Below are positions 10,247 through 20,550 of a stretch of 64,000 bases of DNA, in pieces. The stretch is from Afipia sp. 64-13 (lineage in GTDB: Bacteria; Pseudomonadota; Alphaproteobacteria; Rhizobiales; Xanthobacteraceae). Within the stretch, counting starts at the first letter, position 1, and the number at the start of each line of letters is the position of its first letter. The notes beneath the pieces were generated by a model that saw nothing but the letters and a program-made list of their open reading frames with translations, was not told the DNA's origin and ran no database searches. Both the position numbers and the translations under genes were made by a program. Location: assembly GCA_001897755.1 (NCBI GenBank), contig MKUJ01000007.1, positions 54,003 to 118,002 on the forward strand, given 5' to 3'.

Positions 10247-13200
10247 TCAGATGGCTTGCGCTGTCGTATGCGCGAAAACCACCTCGATCAGCGTGCCGAT
10301 TTGCGGCGCGCTCTTGATGTGGAACTGGCCGCCATTGGCTTCAACCAGGGCCTTGGTCAGCGGCAGGCTGACGCTGTTGTTCGACAGCAGGTGATCGGAT
10401 GCCGCCGGCGTGTGGAACGGCGCCATGGCTGCGGCAATTTCGCTCTCGTTCAGCCCGTGGCCGGTGTCGCGCACCCGCAGCACCACGTCGCCGCGATCGG
10501 TCAGCGCGGTGGAGACGATCACCTGGCCGCCGGCATTGGCGAGGTGGATCGAGTTGCCGATCAGGTTGAGCGCGATCTGCCGCAGGGCGCGGGTATCGGC
10601 CCGCACGGTCGGGAGCGCATGCGCGAGCGAGGTCCGGATGATGATGCGTTCGCGATTGGCTTGGGGCTGCATCACCGCGACGCACTGTTCGATCAGTGGA
10701 TTGATGTCCTGATCGACCAAGGCAAGATCGAGCTTGCCGGATTCGATCCGGGACAGGTTGAGCATGTCCTCGATGATGGCGATGACGCGCTCGCCCGAGG
10801 CGCGGATGTCCTTCATGTAGTCGACATAGCGCTCATTGCCGAGCGGCCCGAACCGTTCGTCGATCATCACCTCGGAAAATCCGATGATGGCGTTGACCGG
10901 CGCGCGGATCTCGTGGCTGAGGCGCGTCAGCATTTCCGCTTTTGCATTGGCGAGTTGATCGTTGCTGCGGCGGGCCGATTGGGGTTCGCCTGTCCGGACC
11001 GGCGATGTGTCGCGGAAGATCGCAAAATAGCGGCCGGTTTCGGCGCCGGTGCGGCCGACCGTCATCGACAGCGGCACGGTGCTGCCGCTCGGCGTGCGGC
11101 CGAGCACCTCGCGTCCCTGATCGAGCAGGCTCGCCACGCCCGAAGCCTTGATGCCGTCGATATAATCGAGGATGGCGCGCTGGCTTTCCGGCGCGAACAG
11201 CTCGGTCAGCGGGCGGCCTTTGACGTCGCCGCTGCGCACGTTGAACAGCGCCTCCGCGCTGCGGTTGCAGGAACTGATATGACCGGCTGCGTCGAAGATC
11301 AGGATGCCCTCGGCCGTGGTCTCCAGGATGGCCGCCATCTCATCCGCTCCGATCTGGTCGGCGGATGCCGCAGCAGCGGTTGGCGCGAGATCGCGCTGGG
11401 GGTGGACATTCTGCGCGGGCGCGAAAATCAGCGCATGCGCGCTTTCACCGTCCCATGTCACGGCATGCAGGCGCGCGGGCGCGGCCGCCGTGCCTGACGT
11501 TGAAATCAGCACCGGCGTGCCGCCTTGCGTCGTTTCGTCGGAATTGCCCGGCTCGACGTACAAGGCATCAAGGCCACCCGCCTCGTCGAGCGCGGCGAGG
11601 CTCGCAAAGCCGGTGTGCTCGAGGAAGGCGCGGTTGGCGTGGATCAGCCGGTCGATCTGATAGATCAGCATGCCGACCGGAATGTGATCGAGCAATTGCC
11701 CGTCTTGCGTTGCGTACGCATGCAGCGGGAGATCGGGCTGCTCCACCATCGGTGAGGACGGAGAGTGCCCGGCCGGAGAAGTCGGTGCGCTTGCATCGGC
11801 CGCCACTGCGTCGTCCGTTTTGGCGTCCTGCTGCGGGATATCGGATGCGCGGTTGCTGTCGGCTTCGAGCCGTGCGGACAACTGCCGGGCGATTTCGTGA
11901 AAGGCGCTGTTCTCGGTCGCCGTCAGCGACGGCGCGCGGGTGTCCTGAGCCGAGGGAAACAGCACGACATTGGCGGGTGTATCCTCGGCAGATGTATCCA
12001 CGGTGTGGTCCGTTTCAGTAGGTGAAGGCGGGGTTTCGATCACGGCGGGCGGTTCGCTGCCCGGGGCGGGATCCGGTGCGAACGTCGCATGCTGGCTCGC
12101 GGTTGTCTGCGCCGGCGACGATGGAACCTGTGGTGATGCTGTGGATGGCGGATTGCCGAACAGCGCATCGTGTCGGCGCTGCGCGGCGAGGCGCGTCAAT
12201 CCTTCCAGATCGCGGCAGATGCCGAATCCGCGATAGCCGGCGAATTGCCGGTCGCGATCGTAGACCGGCAGGCCCGACAGCTCGACCGGCAGGCGCGCAC
12301 CCAGACCGTCAACGGGCCAGTTGACGGCGATGCCGCTCCAGGTCGCGCGGGGTGCGATCGCAGCGGCCACGCGGCCTTCCGGATCGAGGTCGAGCGCTTC
12401 GGCGAGCTCGTTCCACAGCCGGCCGAACGCAGCGGCGGTGCGCCAGCCGATCAGGCGCGTGAATTCATCCGAACCGAGCGAGAAGCGGCCATCGGCATCC
12501 ATCTGCCACATGAAACGCAGCGGGTGACGTCGCCGCGGAGACCATGACTCGTCATCGAAGGGAGCGCTGGCTGTAGTTTGCCCCCCAGATGGGCGATGTT
12601 CCGACGGAGGAGGCGTTGTCGTTGGAGAAGGCGACACGTCGGTCTCCGTGGGGTGTGCTTCGATGGCGTCGGATAAGACGTGATTGGGGTCGTTGTCGTT
12701 CCATTCCGCCTCCGATGTGTCCGCAGGCGTATCCATCGGCGATTCGGGGGCGACAAACGAATCCAGAGCGGATGGCGACGCTTCCACTGCGGCGGAAGTC
12801 GTTTCCAAGGCGCCCTCGCACGTCCGTTCACCGGGTTGAACGGGTGGCGGAGATGCGGTCTCCGCGATCGTGTTTTCGATACCGGACGGCGCGATCAGTC
12901 CGACGATGCCGGACTCTGCATCGAGACCGACACGATACAGGGTGATCGGGCCGAACGATGTGGAAACGGTGACCGGATCGCGGCTCGCGCCTTGCGGCGG
13001 CAGCCGCATCTCCGGTGCATCGGCCGCAAAGTCCGGCAGCGATCCGGCGGCGCGATTGCCGCCGACCAGTCTGCCGTCGCGTGTGAAGGCGAGTGCGGGG
13101 TTATCCAGTCCCTCGATCAGGGCGGTCAGCCGTTCCTCCAGCGGAAGCACGCGGCCGGCGGGCTGCGCCGCTGCGACAAGAATGCCAACGCCGTTGCCGA

Positions 13201-13522
13201 AAGCGAGACGGGCGCATGCGCAGGTCATCAGGTTGCCCGGTGCTGCGCCAAATCCGCGCAGGCGTTCGAGGCGCAATGCGCCGGTTGGCGACAGGCGCCC
13301 GGCGAGCTGCGTCACCTGGCGGCGGTGCGGATCGGCGGGCCCGATCGCTTTGTCCGCCAGCGCGCGCTGGTCGGGAACGCCGAGAAATTTCAACCCGGCG
13401 GCATTGGCCCACAGAATCCGCGCGCCATCGCTCGACCAGATCAACGCCGGGGCGCTGCTGAGGGCGTGAGCCGCGAGTTTTGGGTCGCGGATGGTCTGCA
13501 ATGACAGATCGACCGGGTTCAT
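10247..13522 (-). CDS. PAS-domain sensor histidine kinase, PdhS/PleC/DivJ-like
   Basis: HisKA motif LSHEIRAPVNAIIGFSEVMIDERFGPLGNERYVDYMKDIRASGERVIAIIEDMLNLSRIESGK; HATPase N/G boxes; PAS segments; no obvious TM helices; Pro/Thr/Ser-rich linker. Confidence 0.85.
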   Translation of the reverse strand: MNPVDLSLQTIRDPKLAAHALSSAPALIWSSDGARILWANAAGLKFLGVPDQRALADKAIGPADPHRRQVTQLAGRLSPTGALRLERLRGFGAAPGNLMTCACARLAFGNGVGILVAAAQPAGRVLPLEERLTALIEGLDNPALAFTRDGRLVGGNRAAGSLPDFAADAPEMRLPPQGASRDPVTVSTSFGPITLYRVGLDAESGIVGLIAPSGIENTIAETASPPPVQPGERTCEGALETTSAAVEASPSALDSFVAPESPMDTPADTSEAEWNDNDPNHVLSDAIEAHPTETDVSPSPTTTPPPSEHRPSGGQTTASAPFDDESWSPRRRHPLRFMWQMDADGRFSLGSDEFTRLIGWRTAAAFGRLWNELAEALDLDPEGRVAAAIAPRATWSGIAVNWPVDGLGARLPVELSGLPVYDRDRQFAGYRGFGICRDLEGLTRLAAQRRHDALFGNPPSTASPQVPSSPAQTTASQHATFAPDPAPGSEPPAVIETPPSPTETDHTVDTSAEDTPANVVLFPSAQDTRAPSLTATENSAFHEIARQLSARLEADSNRASDIPQQDAKTDDAVAADASAPTSPAGHSPSSPMVEQPDLPLHAYATQDGQLLDHIPVGMLIYQIDRLIHANRAFLEHTGFASLAALDEAGGLDALYVEPGNSDETTQGGTPVLISTSGTAAAPARLHAVTWDGESAHALIFAPAQNVHPQRDLAPTAAAASADQIGADEMAAILETTAEGILIFDAAGHISSCNRSAEALFNVRSGDVKGRPLTELFAPESQRAILDYIDGIKASGVASLLDQGREVLGRTPSGSTVPLSMTVGRTGAETGRYFAIFRDTSPVRTGEPQSARRSNDQLANAKAEMLTRLSHEIRAPVNAIIGFSEVMIDERFGPLGNERYVDYMKDIRASGERVIAIIEDMLNLSRIESGKLDLALVDQDINPLIEQCVAVMQPQANRERIIIRTSLAHALPTVRADTRALRQIALNLIGNSIHLANAGGQVIVSTALTDRGDVVLRVRDTGHGLNESEIAAAMAPFHTPAASDHLLSNNSVSLPLTKALVEANGGQFHIKSAPQIGTLIEVVFAHTTAQAI

Positions 13523-13868
13523 GCTGTCTCGTCGGGCGTCTTTCGCAAGGGAGGATGTGCCGGCCTCGGGCCGTGCGTAGTCTTAACAAATGATTATCAG
13601 GAGCAGGGGAGCCTAATCCACGGCAACGGGCCGCTCCTGCCTGCGAAACCGCCGATAACCTTAATTCGTGGCTCGGGGGAGTGAACCTTGGGGCGAGCCA
13701 AACCGTTGCAAAAAATATTCAAAGGTTCACGATGCGTGCCTGAAGGTTGTCATGGCGGCCGCGCATGCTGCGGTGGCGATTTGCGATCTGGACCTCCGAA
13801 TCCAAGCGAGGCCACCGCCCGGCGCGGCGCAGGACGCGGACGGAAGCGATTCAACAGGAGCGATTCAC

Positions 13869-14246
13869 ATGGCTGACGGCAACGAACGGTTCGAAATCCC
13901 AAAAGAGATGCGCTCCATGGCGGAAGCCAGCTTCGATCAGGCCCGCAAGGCGTTCGAGGCCTTCATGGGGACCGCGCAGCAAACGGCGACCACGTTTAAC
14001 GGCACCGGCGAGGCCGCCAGGGCGAATGCCAAGGAGATCAGCGCCAAGGCCATCACCTTCGCGGAAAAGAACGTGCAGGCCTCTCTGGCCTATGCGCAGC
14101 AGTTGATCCATGCCACCGACCTCGCCGAGGTCATGCGGCTGCATGCCGAGTATGTCCAGACCCAGATGCGCACGCTGGCCGATCAGGCGTCGGAAATCGG
14201 GCAGGCGGTGACCAGGGCCGCGCTCGACGCCACCAAGCCGAAATAG
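13869..14246 (+). CDS. Phasin family protein
   Basis: MADGNERFEIPKEMRSMAEASFDQARKAFEAFMGTAQQ...; Phasin_2-type helical protein; ORF-track start at 13668 looks too early. Confidence 0.85.
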   Translation: MADGNERFEIPKEMRSMAEASFDQARKAFEAFMGTAQQTATTFNGTGEAARANAKEISAKAITFAEKNVQASLAYAQQLIHATDLAEVMRLHAEYVQTQMRTLADQASEIGQAVTRAALDATKPK

Positions 14247-14275
14247 CGGGGCGGATTTCGGGTACTCAATATGTA

Positions 14276-14291
14276 AGGTATTTAAATACCT
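14276..14291. promoter_or_regulatory. 16-bp perfect palindrome upstream of second phasin gene
   Basis: AGGTATTTAAATACCT. Confidence 0.5.
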
Positions 14292-14294
14292 GAA

Positions 14295-14324
14295 GTGCAT
14301 TGCAATATTTTTATTGCAATGCAC
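14295..14324. promoter_or_regulatory. Inverted repeat with two PhaR-like half sites upstream of second phasin gene
   Basis: GTGCATTGCAAT-ATTTTT-ATTGCAATGCAC, 12-bp perfect arms, each holding TGCATTGCA/TGCAATGCA. Confidence 0.55.
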
Positions 14325-14434
14325 AATAATGCTTCTATATTCATCACTGAGAAGCTGTTGGCGAGGGTCGCCACGGTGGCTGCGCCATTGCCTTCAGACC
14401 AGGCAGCTTGAAACCCAATCAAAGGATGTCTGCC

Positions 14435-14860
14435 ATGAGCTCCGATCCGTTCTCCACTGTCGTTCCGTTCCAGGTCCCTGAGCAGGTCCGCGCTTTCGCT
14501 GAAACCGGCGTGAGCCACGCGCGCGAGGGCTACCAGAAGTTCAAGGCTGTCGCCGAGACCAACAACGAAGCCATTGAGGCGGCCTGCGCGTCGGCTACCA
14601 AGGGCGTTGGCGACTTCACCGCCAAGCTGGTGGATATTGCCAAGGCCAACACCACTTCGGCCTTCGACTTCGCCCAGGCGCTGCTTGCGGTGAAAACCTT
14701 CCCGGAGGCGTTCGAGCTGCTGAACGAGCATGCCCGCAAGCAATTCGAGGCTGTCACCGCCCAGTCCAAGGATCTCACCGAACTCGGCCAGAAGCTGGCG
14801 ACCGAAACCGTCGAGCCGTTCAAGGCCGGCGCGGCGAAAGCGTTCAAGGCGGTCGGCTGA
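14435..14860 (+). CDS. Phasin family protein
   Basis: MSSDPFSTVVPFQVPEQVRAFAETGVSHAREGYQKFKAVAETNNEAIEAACASATKG; AAAGGA SD-like sequence upstream of ATG 14435. Confidence 0.87.
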   Translation: MSSDPFSTVVPFQVPEQVRAFAETGVSHAREGYQKFKAVAETNNEAIEAACASATKGVGDFTAKLVDIAKANTTSAFDFAQALLAVKTFPEAFELLNEHARKQFEAVTAQSKDLTELGQKLATETVEPFKAGAAKAFKAVG

Positions 14861-14900
14861 TTTCGCCTGTCGCTGATTTCGTCTTTAAAAATTGAGAGAA

Positions 14901-14927
14901 GTCCGGGTCTTTGGCCCGGACTTTTTT
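14901..14927 (+). terminator. Rho-independent terminator downstream of phasin
   Basis: GTCCGGGTCTTTGGCCCGGAC followed by TTTTTT. Confidence 0.85.
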
Positions 14928-15100
14928 GTCCAGCCTGCTTTTGTCGGGTCCGAACTTCTTGCCTCTGCCGTGACATCCACAATATGTCTGAAATCGGCGG
15001 AGCGGGGCCGGCCGAACAGCGACTCGGTCTTGCCAAAGTGCGGCGTTGCACCTAGTTTCCGCGCGTTCGCGCTCCTCCCCTGAGAGGTGGCCCGACGGAT

Positions 15101-15177
15101 GCAGTTGTAGCTCAGCTGGTTAGAGCGCCGGATTGTGGATCCGGAGGTCGGTGGTTCGATCCCACCCAACTGTACCA
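15101..15177 (+). tRNA. tRNA-His(GTG)
   Basis: Cloverleaf: acceptor GCAGTTG/CAACTGT, anticodon stem CCGGA/TCCGG around TTGTGGA, T-arm GGTGG-TTCGATC-CCACC, A73, encoded CCA. Confidence 0.95.
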
Positions 15178-15202
15178 TCCCCGTTCAGGTGGATTTTCAG
15201 TC

Positions 15203-17623
15203 TCAGCCAGCCTTTGCGATCGGCGGTCGTGTCGCCGCCCCGCCATGAGTCAGCTCGCGGAACTGACGGATCGATGCCGGCCGGCCGATCAGAAAACCTT
15301 GAATCCCGTCGCAGTTCTGATCCCGCAGGAATTGCAATTCGGCGGCGGTCTCCACGCCCTCGGCGAGGACCGGCAACCCCAGCCCGCGTCCCAGCGCAAG
15401 CACGGTGCGAACGATCGTCGCCGCCTGATCATTATGGTCGACAGATTTGATGAACGAGCCGTCGATCTTGATCTTGTCGAAGGGAAAGGCACGCAGGTTG
15501 GAGAGCGACGAATAGCCGGTCCCGAAATCGTCCATCGCGATCTGCACGCCAAGCGCCTTGATCTGCCGGAGGGAGAGCAGGGCACGGTTCAGTTCACGGA
15601 TGAGAGCCGTTTCGGTGATTTCGAGCTCGAGCCGGCGCGGCTCCAGACCGGTCTCCAGCAGAACGGTGTGAACCGTCTGCGCGAAATTGGGATCATAAAT
15701 CTGCATTGGCGAGACGTTCACTGCGACCATGAGCGGCTGCGTCCATGAGGCGGCCTCACGGCAGGCCTGGCGCAGCACCCATTCGCCGATCGTTGTGATC
15801 GCACCGGCTTCTTCCGCAATCGGAATGAAGACGGCGGGTGAGACGCTGCCGCGTTCGGGATGATGCCAGCGCAGGAGCGCCTCGAAGCCGGTCACCTGGC
15901 CGGTCTGAACGTCCAGTTGCGGTTGATAGACCAGTTGCAGTTCGTTGCGCGCGATGGCTTGGCGCAGATCGTGCTCGATCCGGCGGCGCTCGCGCATCTC
16001 ATGACCCATATCGGTCTCGAAGAAGCGGTACCCGCTGCGGCCTTCGGTCTTGACCCGGTAGAGCGCAGTGTCGGCATGAGTGAACAGCGTTTCCCGATCG
16101 GTTGCGTCGTCGGGATAGGTGGCGATGCCGATGCTGCATGAAATGCTGCCGGTTTCCGGGGTGTCGCCCTTGACCCGCAATGCGCTGAGAATCTGTTCGA
16201 CGAACGAGCGCGCGGTATCGGCCTCCGACAGCTCCGTCAGCATGATGGCGAATTCATCGCCGCCAAGGCGCGCCATCATGTGATTATCGTCCAGCAATCT
16301 CCCGACACGGCGGGCCACGGTCTGTAGTACCTTGTCGCCGGTGGCATGGCCGAACAGATCGTTGATCTCCTTGAAGCGGTCGAGGTCGAGACAGAGCACC
16401 GCGATCATCTTGTCCTGCGGACAGCGGGCGATTTCCTCTTCGAGCCGGCTGTTGAAATAAGTCCGGTTCGGCAGCGACGTCAGCGCATCGTGATGCGCGA
16501 GATAACGGATGTGCTGTTCGCTCTTGCGTCGAGCCCGCAGGTCGCGCACCGCGAGAACCTGCGCGGGGCGTCCGGCATAGTCGATTTGCCGGCGCATGAT
16601 TTCGGCAGGAATCATCGAGCCGTCGTGACGACGCAGATTGGTTTCCAGCGCCTGATTTGATTTTGCGAAAAGGCTGGTGCGCGCCGCATCGTCCGTGAGC
16701 CAGGACTCGACACTGGAGCCGGCAAGTCTCGCGGCCGGCTGACCGATCAGAGTGGCGAAGCTGTCGTTGACCGTCACGATGACGTTGCCGTCGCAAACGA
16801 CAAGACCTTCCACTGCTGCATTGGCGAGACCGTGCATGCGGTCCGCTTCGCGCTCGGCGCGATGGCGCTCCCGTACATCAAGCGCAACGGCTCCGAGGGC
16901 CAGCAGGATGATGATGAAGCTTGCCACGCAGACCAGAATAGCCAGCGGCGTCGTCGGCAGGGCGGTGGATGACACCGATTGAGTGGGGTCCGGAAGGATC
17001 GAGACGGCCGCCATGCCGGTAAAGTGATGGCTGCAGACCGCCAGCGTCAGGAGGATGGCGCCGGCAGCCCGCCATCGGCTGGATTCGCTATGAAGCACAA
17101 CAGCGAGCGCGGCAGCGCCGAGCACGGCGCCAAGCGCGATCGATACCGCGACCAGGTCCATATCCCAGATCAGCGTGCCTGCGATCTCGAATGCGGCCAT
17201 GCCTGTGTAGTGCATCGCGGCAATGCCGCCTGCGACGAATGCGCCGCCGACCCACGGTCCATGACGCCAATCGGCAATGGCGATTCCGAATCCGATGCCT
17301 GTCAGCAGGATTGCTGCGACCAGAGAGGTGAAGGTCAGCGCGATATTGTAGCCGCTCGGAACGCCCGGCGTAAAAGCCAGCATGGCGATGAAATGCGTTG
17401 CCCAGATTCCGAAGCCGATGGCGATGGCGGCAACGCCGAGCCACAACATTCGCATCCGGTTATGGCTGCCGATGGCGTGGTGCAACAGGCGCGTCGCGGC
17501 AAACGACGAAAGCGTACAGATGAATGCGGCGAGGACAACCAGTCTCAGGTCATGCGCCGTCGCGATGCAGTTGTAGACTTTCAGCATGATGTCGGGTGCC
17601 CAGGTAAAATGGTCCGGCACCAT
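15203..17623 (-). CDS. MHYT-PAS-GGDEF-EAL c-di-GMP signalling protein
   Basis: N-terminal MHYT-type TM repeats (ATHFIAMLAF, MHYTGMAAF, HHFTGMAAV), GGDEF as GGDEFAIML, EAL as FEALLRWHHPERG/ELEITETAL; start may be 17587. Confidence 0.93.
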   Translation of the reverse strand: MVPDHFTWAPDIMLKVYNCIATAHDLRLVVLAAFICTLSSFAATRLLHHAIGSHNRMRMLWLGVAAIAIGFGIWATHFIAMLAFTPGVPSGYNIALTFTSLVAAILLTGIGFGIAIADWRHGPWVGGAFVAGGIAAMHYTGMAAFEIAGTLIWDMDLVAVSIALGAVLGAAALAVVLHSESSRWRAAGAILLTLAVCSHHFTGMAAVSILPDPTQSVSSTALPTTPLAILVCVASFIIILLALGAVALDVRERHRAEREADRMHGLANAAVEGLVVCDGNVIVTVNDSFATLIGQPAARLAGSSVESWLTDDAARTSLFAKSNQALETNLRRHDGSMIPAEIMRRQIDYAGRPAQVLAVRDLRARRKSEQHIRYLAHHDALTSLPNRTYFNSRLEEEIARCPQDKMIAVLCLDLDRFKEINDLFGHATGDKVLQTVARRVGRLLDDNHMMARLGGDEFAIMLTELSEADTARSFVEQILSALRVKGDTPETGSISCSIGIATYPDDATDRETLFTHADTALYRVKTEGRSGYRFFETDMGHEMRERRRIEHDLRQAIARNELQLVYQPQLDVQTGQVTGFEALLRWHHPERGSVSPAVFIPIAEEAGAITTIGEWVLRQACREAASWTQPLMVAVNVSPMQIYDPNFAQTVHTVLLETGLEPRRLELEITETALIRELNRALLSLRQIKALGVQIAMDDFGTGYSSLSNLRAFPFDKIKIDGSFIKSVDHNDQAATIVRTVLALGRGLGLPVLAEGVETAAELQFLRDQNCDGIQGFLIGRPASIRQFRELTHGGAATRPPIAKAG

Positions 17624-17717
17624 AGGAAGGGATTACGTAACAACTCGTGAATCGACGGGTAACCGTACGTAAACCATCACGCTTTCAGCGAAAATGAACG
17701 CTCGGCATCTCGAATTT

Positions 17718-17993
17718 TTAGCGGTCGGCGCGGCTCACGACATCCATCAGTTCGGCGATCTTGCGGCGCTGATCGGCCTTGTTTCCCGATCTGATCGCAT
17801 GTTCGACGCAGTGGGCGACGTGATCGCGCAGAATCTCTTCTTCCACGCGGCGCAAAGCGGCGCGCGCTGCGGCAATCTGCGTCACCACATCGATGCAGTA
17901 GCGGTCGGCGGCGATCATCTCGCTCAGTCCGCGAACCTGGCCCTCGATCCGTTTCAACCGTTTTTGACAGGATGTCTTGATCTCGTCGCGCAT
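17718..17993 (-). CDS. csoR: Metal-sensing transcriptional repressor, CsoR/RcnR (DUF156) family
   Basis: [36 protein letters not shown]...HCV: family signature with Cys/His/Cys metal ligands; divergent from copA. Confidence 0.92.
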   Translation of the reverse strand: MRDEIKTSCQKRLKRIEGQVRGLSEMIAADRYCIDVVTQIAAARAALRRVEEEILRDHVAHCVEHAIRSGNKADQRRKIAELMDVVSRADR

Positions 17994-18002
17994 GTCGCTA
18001 AT

Positions 18003-18019
18003 ATACCCCCATGGGGTAT
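18003..18019. promoter_or_regulatory. CsoR-type operator
   Basis: ATACCCCCATGGGGTAT (TACCCC/GGGGTA inverted repeat) in the csoR-copA intergenic gap. Confidence 0.8.
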
Positions 18020-18033
18020 CAAGATCAAGAGCG

Positions 18034-20457
18034 ATGGATGCGATGAATCAACCGGCGAAAGACACCGCGACCCCCAGTTGCTGCGCGCACAAGCAGGCTG
18101 CGCAGCATCAGGGGCATGACCATGGCGGCCATCATCACCATGATGGAACGGTTGCCGCCGAGGCGCCGGATGACGGGCGGGTGATCGATCCCGTCTGCGG
18201 CATGCGGGTCGATCCCAAAAAATCGGACCGCAAATTTTCCTATCGCGGGCAGGATTATTTCTTCTGCTGCGATCGTTGCCGTACCCGCTTCGAAGCCGAT
18301 CCGGAGAAGTATCTGGCGCCGAAACAGGAACCGGAGCCGGTCATTCCCGGCGCGGTCTATACCTGTCCGATGCATCCCGAAGTGCGGCAGATCGGGCCGG
18401 GCAGTTGTCCGAAATGCGGCATGGCGCTGGAGCCGGAAACGGTTTCGCTCGACGACAAGCCCGACCCCGAACTGATCGATATGACACGCCGGTTCTGGAT
18501 CGGTCTTGTGCTGACCCTGCCGGTGTTCGTGCTCGAGATGGGCGCGCACGTCTTCGGACTTCATTTTCTGCCGATGGCCTGGGTCAACTGGCTGTCGTTT
18601 GCGCTGGCGACTCCGGTGGTGCTGTGGGCCGGCGCGCCGTTCTTCGAGCGCGGCTGGCGTTCGGTCGTCACCGGTCATCTCAACATGTTCACGCTGATCG
18701 CGATGGGCGTCGGCATCGCCTATCTCTACAGCGTGGTCGCGACCGTCGCGCCGCAGCTTTTCCCGGATGCCTTCCGCGACGCCCATGGCGCGGTCGCGGT
18801 CTATTTCGAATCGGCAATGGTCATCACCGTTCTGGTGCTGCTCGGGCAGGTGCTGGAGCTGCGCGCGCGCGAACGAACCTCGGGCGCGATCCGCGCGCTG
18901 CTCGGTCTTGCGCCAAAGACGGCCCGGCGCATCGGCCCGCATGGCGAGGAAGACGTCGCGATCGATCTGATTGCGGTCGGCGACATGCTGCGCGTGCGGC
19001 CCGGAGAGGCGATCCCGATCGACGGCGTGGTGAACGATGGCCACTCTTATGTCGACGAATCGATGGTCACGGGTGAATCGATGCCGGTGGCGAAGGCCGT
19101 CGGAGCGCAGGTCATCGGCGGAACGCTGAACCAGAGCGGCGCGCTGGTGATCCGCACCGAGAAGGTCGGACGCGACACCATGCTGGCTCGCATCGTCGAC
19201 CTCGTGGCAAAGGCGCAGCGCTCGCGTGCGCCGGTCCAGCGTCTGGCCGACTACGTCTCGGGATGGTTCGTGCCGGCGGTGATCGCTTCCGCCGTGCTGG
19301 CGTTCGCGGCCTGGGCGATCTTCGGGCCTGAGCCGCGTTTCTCGTTCGCGCTGGTTGCCGCGGTCACGGTTCTCATCATCGCCTGCCCCTGCGCGCTGGG
19401 ACTCGCCACGCCGATGTCGATCATGGTCGGCGTCGGTCGGGGCGCGCGTGCCGGCGTGCTGGTGCGCGACGCCGAGGCGCTGGAGCGCATGGAGCGCGTC
19501 GACACGCTGGTGATCGACAAGACCGGCACCCTCACCGAGGGCAAGCCGAAAGTGGTCGCCATCATGGCGGCGCAGGGCTTCGACGAGAACGAGGTGCTGC
19601 GGCTCGCCGCAAGTGTCGAGCGCGCCAGCGAGCATCCTCTTGCCTCCGCCATTTTCAATGCGGCCAAGGATCGCAAACTGGCGCTGGAGGAGGTACGGGA
19701 CTTCGATTCTCCGTCCGGCAAGGGCGCGATCGGTATGGTCGGCGGAAAGAAGATCGCGCTCGGCAATGCCGTGCTGATGCAGCAACTGCGGATCGAGACA
19801 AAGGAGATGGACGCCGCCGCCGAGACCCAGCGCGGGTCGGGCGCCACCGCGATCTATGTCGCGGTCGATGGCCGCGTCGCGGGCGTCATCGCGATCGCCG
19901 ACCCGATCAAGGACGGGGCGAAACGGGCGCTCGATCTGCTTCGGCAGGAAGGTTTGCGCATCGTGATGCTGACCGGAGACAATGTGACGACGGCGCGGGC
20001 CGTCGCGGCGCAACTCGGCATCGAGGACGTCGAAGCCGATGTGCTGCCGGATCGCAAGAGCGCGGTGGTGCAGCATTTGCAGAAGCAGGGTCGCCGTGTC
20101 GCCATGGCGGGCGACGGCATCAACGACGCGCCGGCGCTGGCGGCCGCCGATGTCGGCATTGCGATGGGCGGCGGCACCGATGCGGCGATCGAGAGCGCGG
20201 GCATCACGTTGCTGCGCGGCGATCTGATCGGCCTGGTCCATGCCCGTGAGCTGTCGCTCGCGACCATGAGCAACATCCGCCAGAATCTGGCCTTTGCGTT
20301 TATCTATAATGCGGCGGGTGTTCCGATCGCGGCCGGCGTGCTCTATCCGGTGTTCGGATTGCTGTTGTCGCCGATGGTTGGCGCCGCGGCGATGGCGATG
20401 TCGTCGATCAGCGTGATCAGCAACGCCTTGCGGTTGTCGAGGGTTAAGCTGAGCTAG
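18034..20457 (+). CDS. copA: Copper-translocating P1B-type ATPase with N-terminal His-rich, YHS and heavy-metal-binding domains
   Basis: [12 protein letters not shown]-like [13 protein letters not shown]...[46 protein letters not shown] motif [30 protein letters not shown]. Confidence 0.93.
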   Translation: MDAMNQPAKDTATPSCCAHKQAAQHQGHDHGGHHHHDGTVAAEAPDDGRVIDPVCGMRVDPKKSDRKFSYRGQDYFFCCDRCRTRFEADPEKYLAPKQEPEPVIPGAVYTCPMHPEVRQIGPGSCPKCGMALEPETVSLDDKPDPELIDMTRRFWIGLVLTLPVFVLEMGAHVFGLHFLPMAWVNWLSFALATPVVLWAGAPFFERGWRSVVTGHLNMFTLIAMGVGIAYLYSVVATVAPQLFPDAFRDAHGAVAVYFESAMVITVLVLLGQVLELRARERTSGAIRALLGLAPKTARRIGPHGEEDVAIDLIAVGDMLRVRPGEAIPIDGVVNDGHSYVDESMVTGESMPVAKAVGAQVIGGTLNQSGALVIRTEKVGRDTMLARIVDLVAKAQRSRAPVQRLADYVSGWFVPAVIASAVLAFAAWAIFGPEPRFSFALVAAVTVLIIACPCALGLATPMSIMVGVGRGARAGVLVRDAEALERMERVDTLVIDKTGTLTEGKPKVVAIMAAQGFDENEVLRLAASVERASEHPLASAIFNAAKDRKLALEEVRDFDSPSGKGAIGMVGGKKIALGNAVLMQQLRIETKEMDAAAETQRGSGATAIYVAVDGRVAGVIAIADPIKDGAKRALDLLRQEGLRIVMLTGDNVTTARAVAAQLGIEDVEADVLPDRKSAVVQHLQKQGRRVAMAGDGINDAPALAAADVGIAMGGGTDAAIESAGITLLRGDLIGLVHARELSLATMSNIRQNLAFAFIYNAAGVPIAAGVLYPVFGLLLSPMVGAAAMAMSSISVISNALRLSRVKLS

Positions 20458-20476
20458 TCTGGAACCGCTCTGCCAA

Positions 20477-20507
20477 GAAAAAAGCCGGGCTATGCGCCCG
20501 GCTTTTT
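20477..20507. terminator. Bidirectional rho-independent terminator
   Basis: AAAAAAGCCGGGCTATGCGCCCGGCTTTTT; usable on both strands. Confidence 0.88.
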
Positions 20508-20550
20508 AGTTTCGACCCTGATCGGTCAACACAATCACCTTCCAGGAAGG

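Noticed and set aside
18025-20241. 738-aa minus-strand ORF
   Set aside because: Antisense to copA, which carries all P-type ATPase motifs
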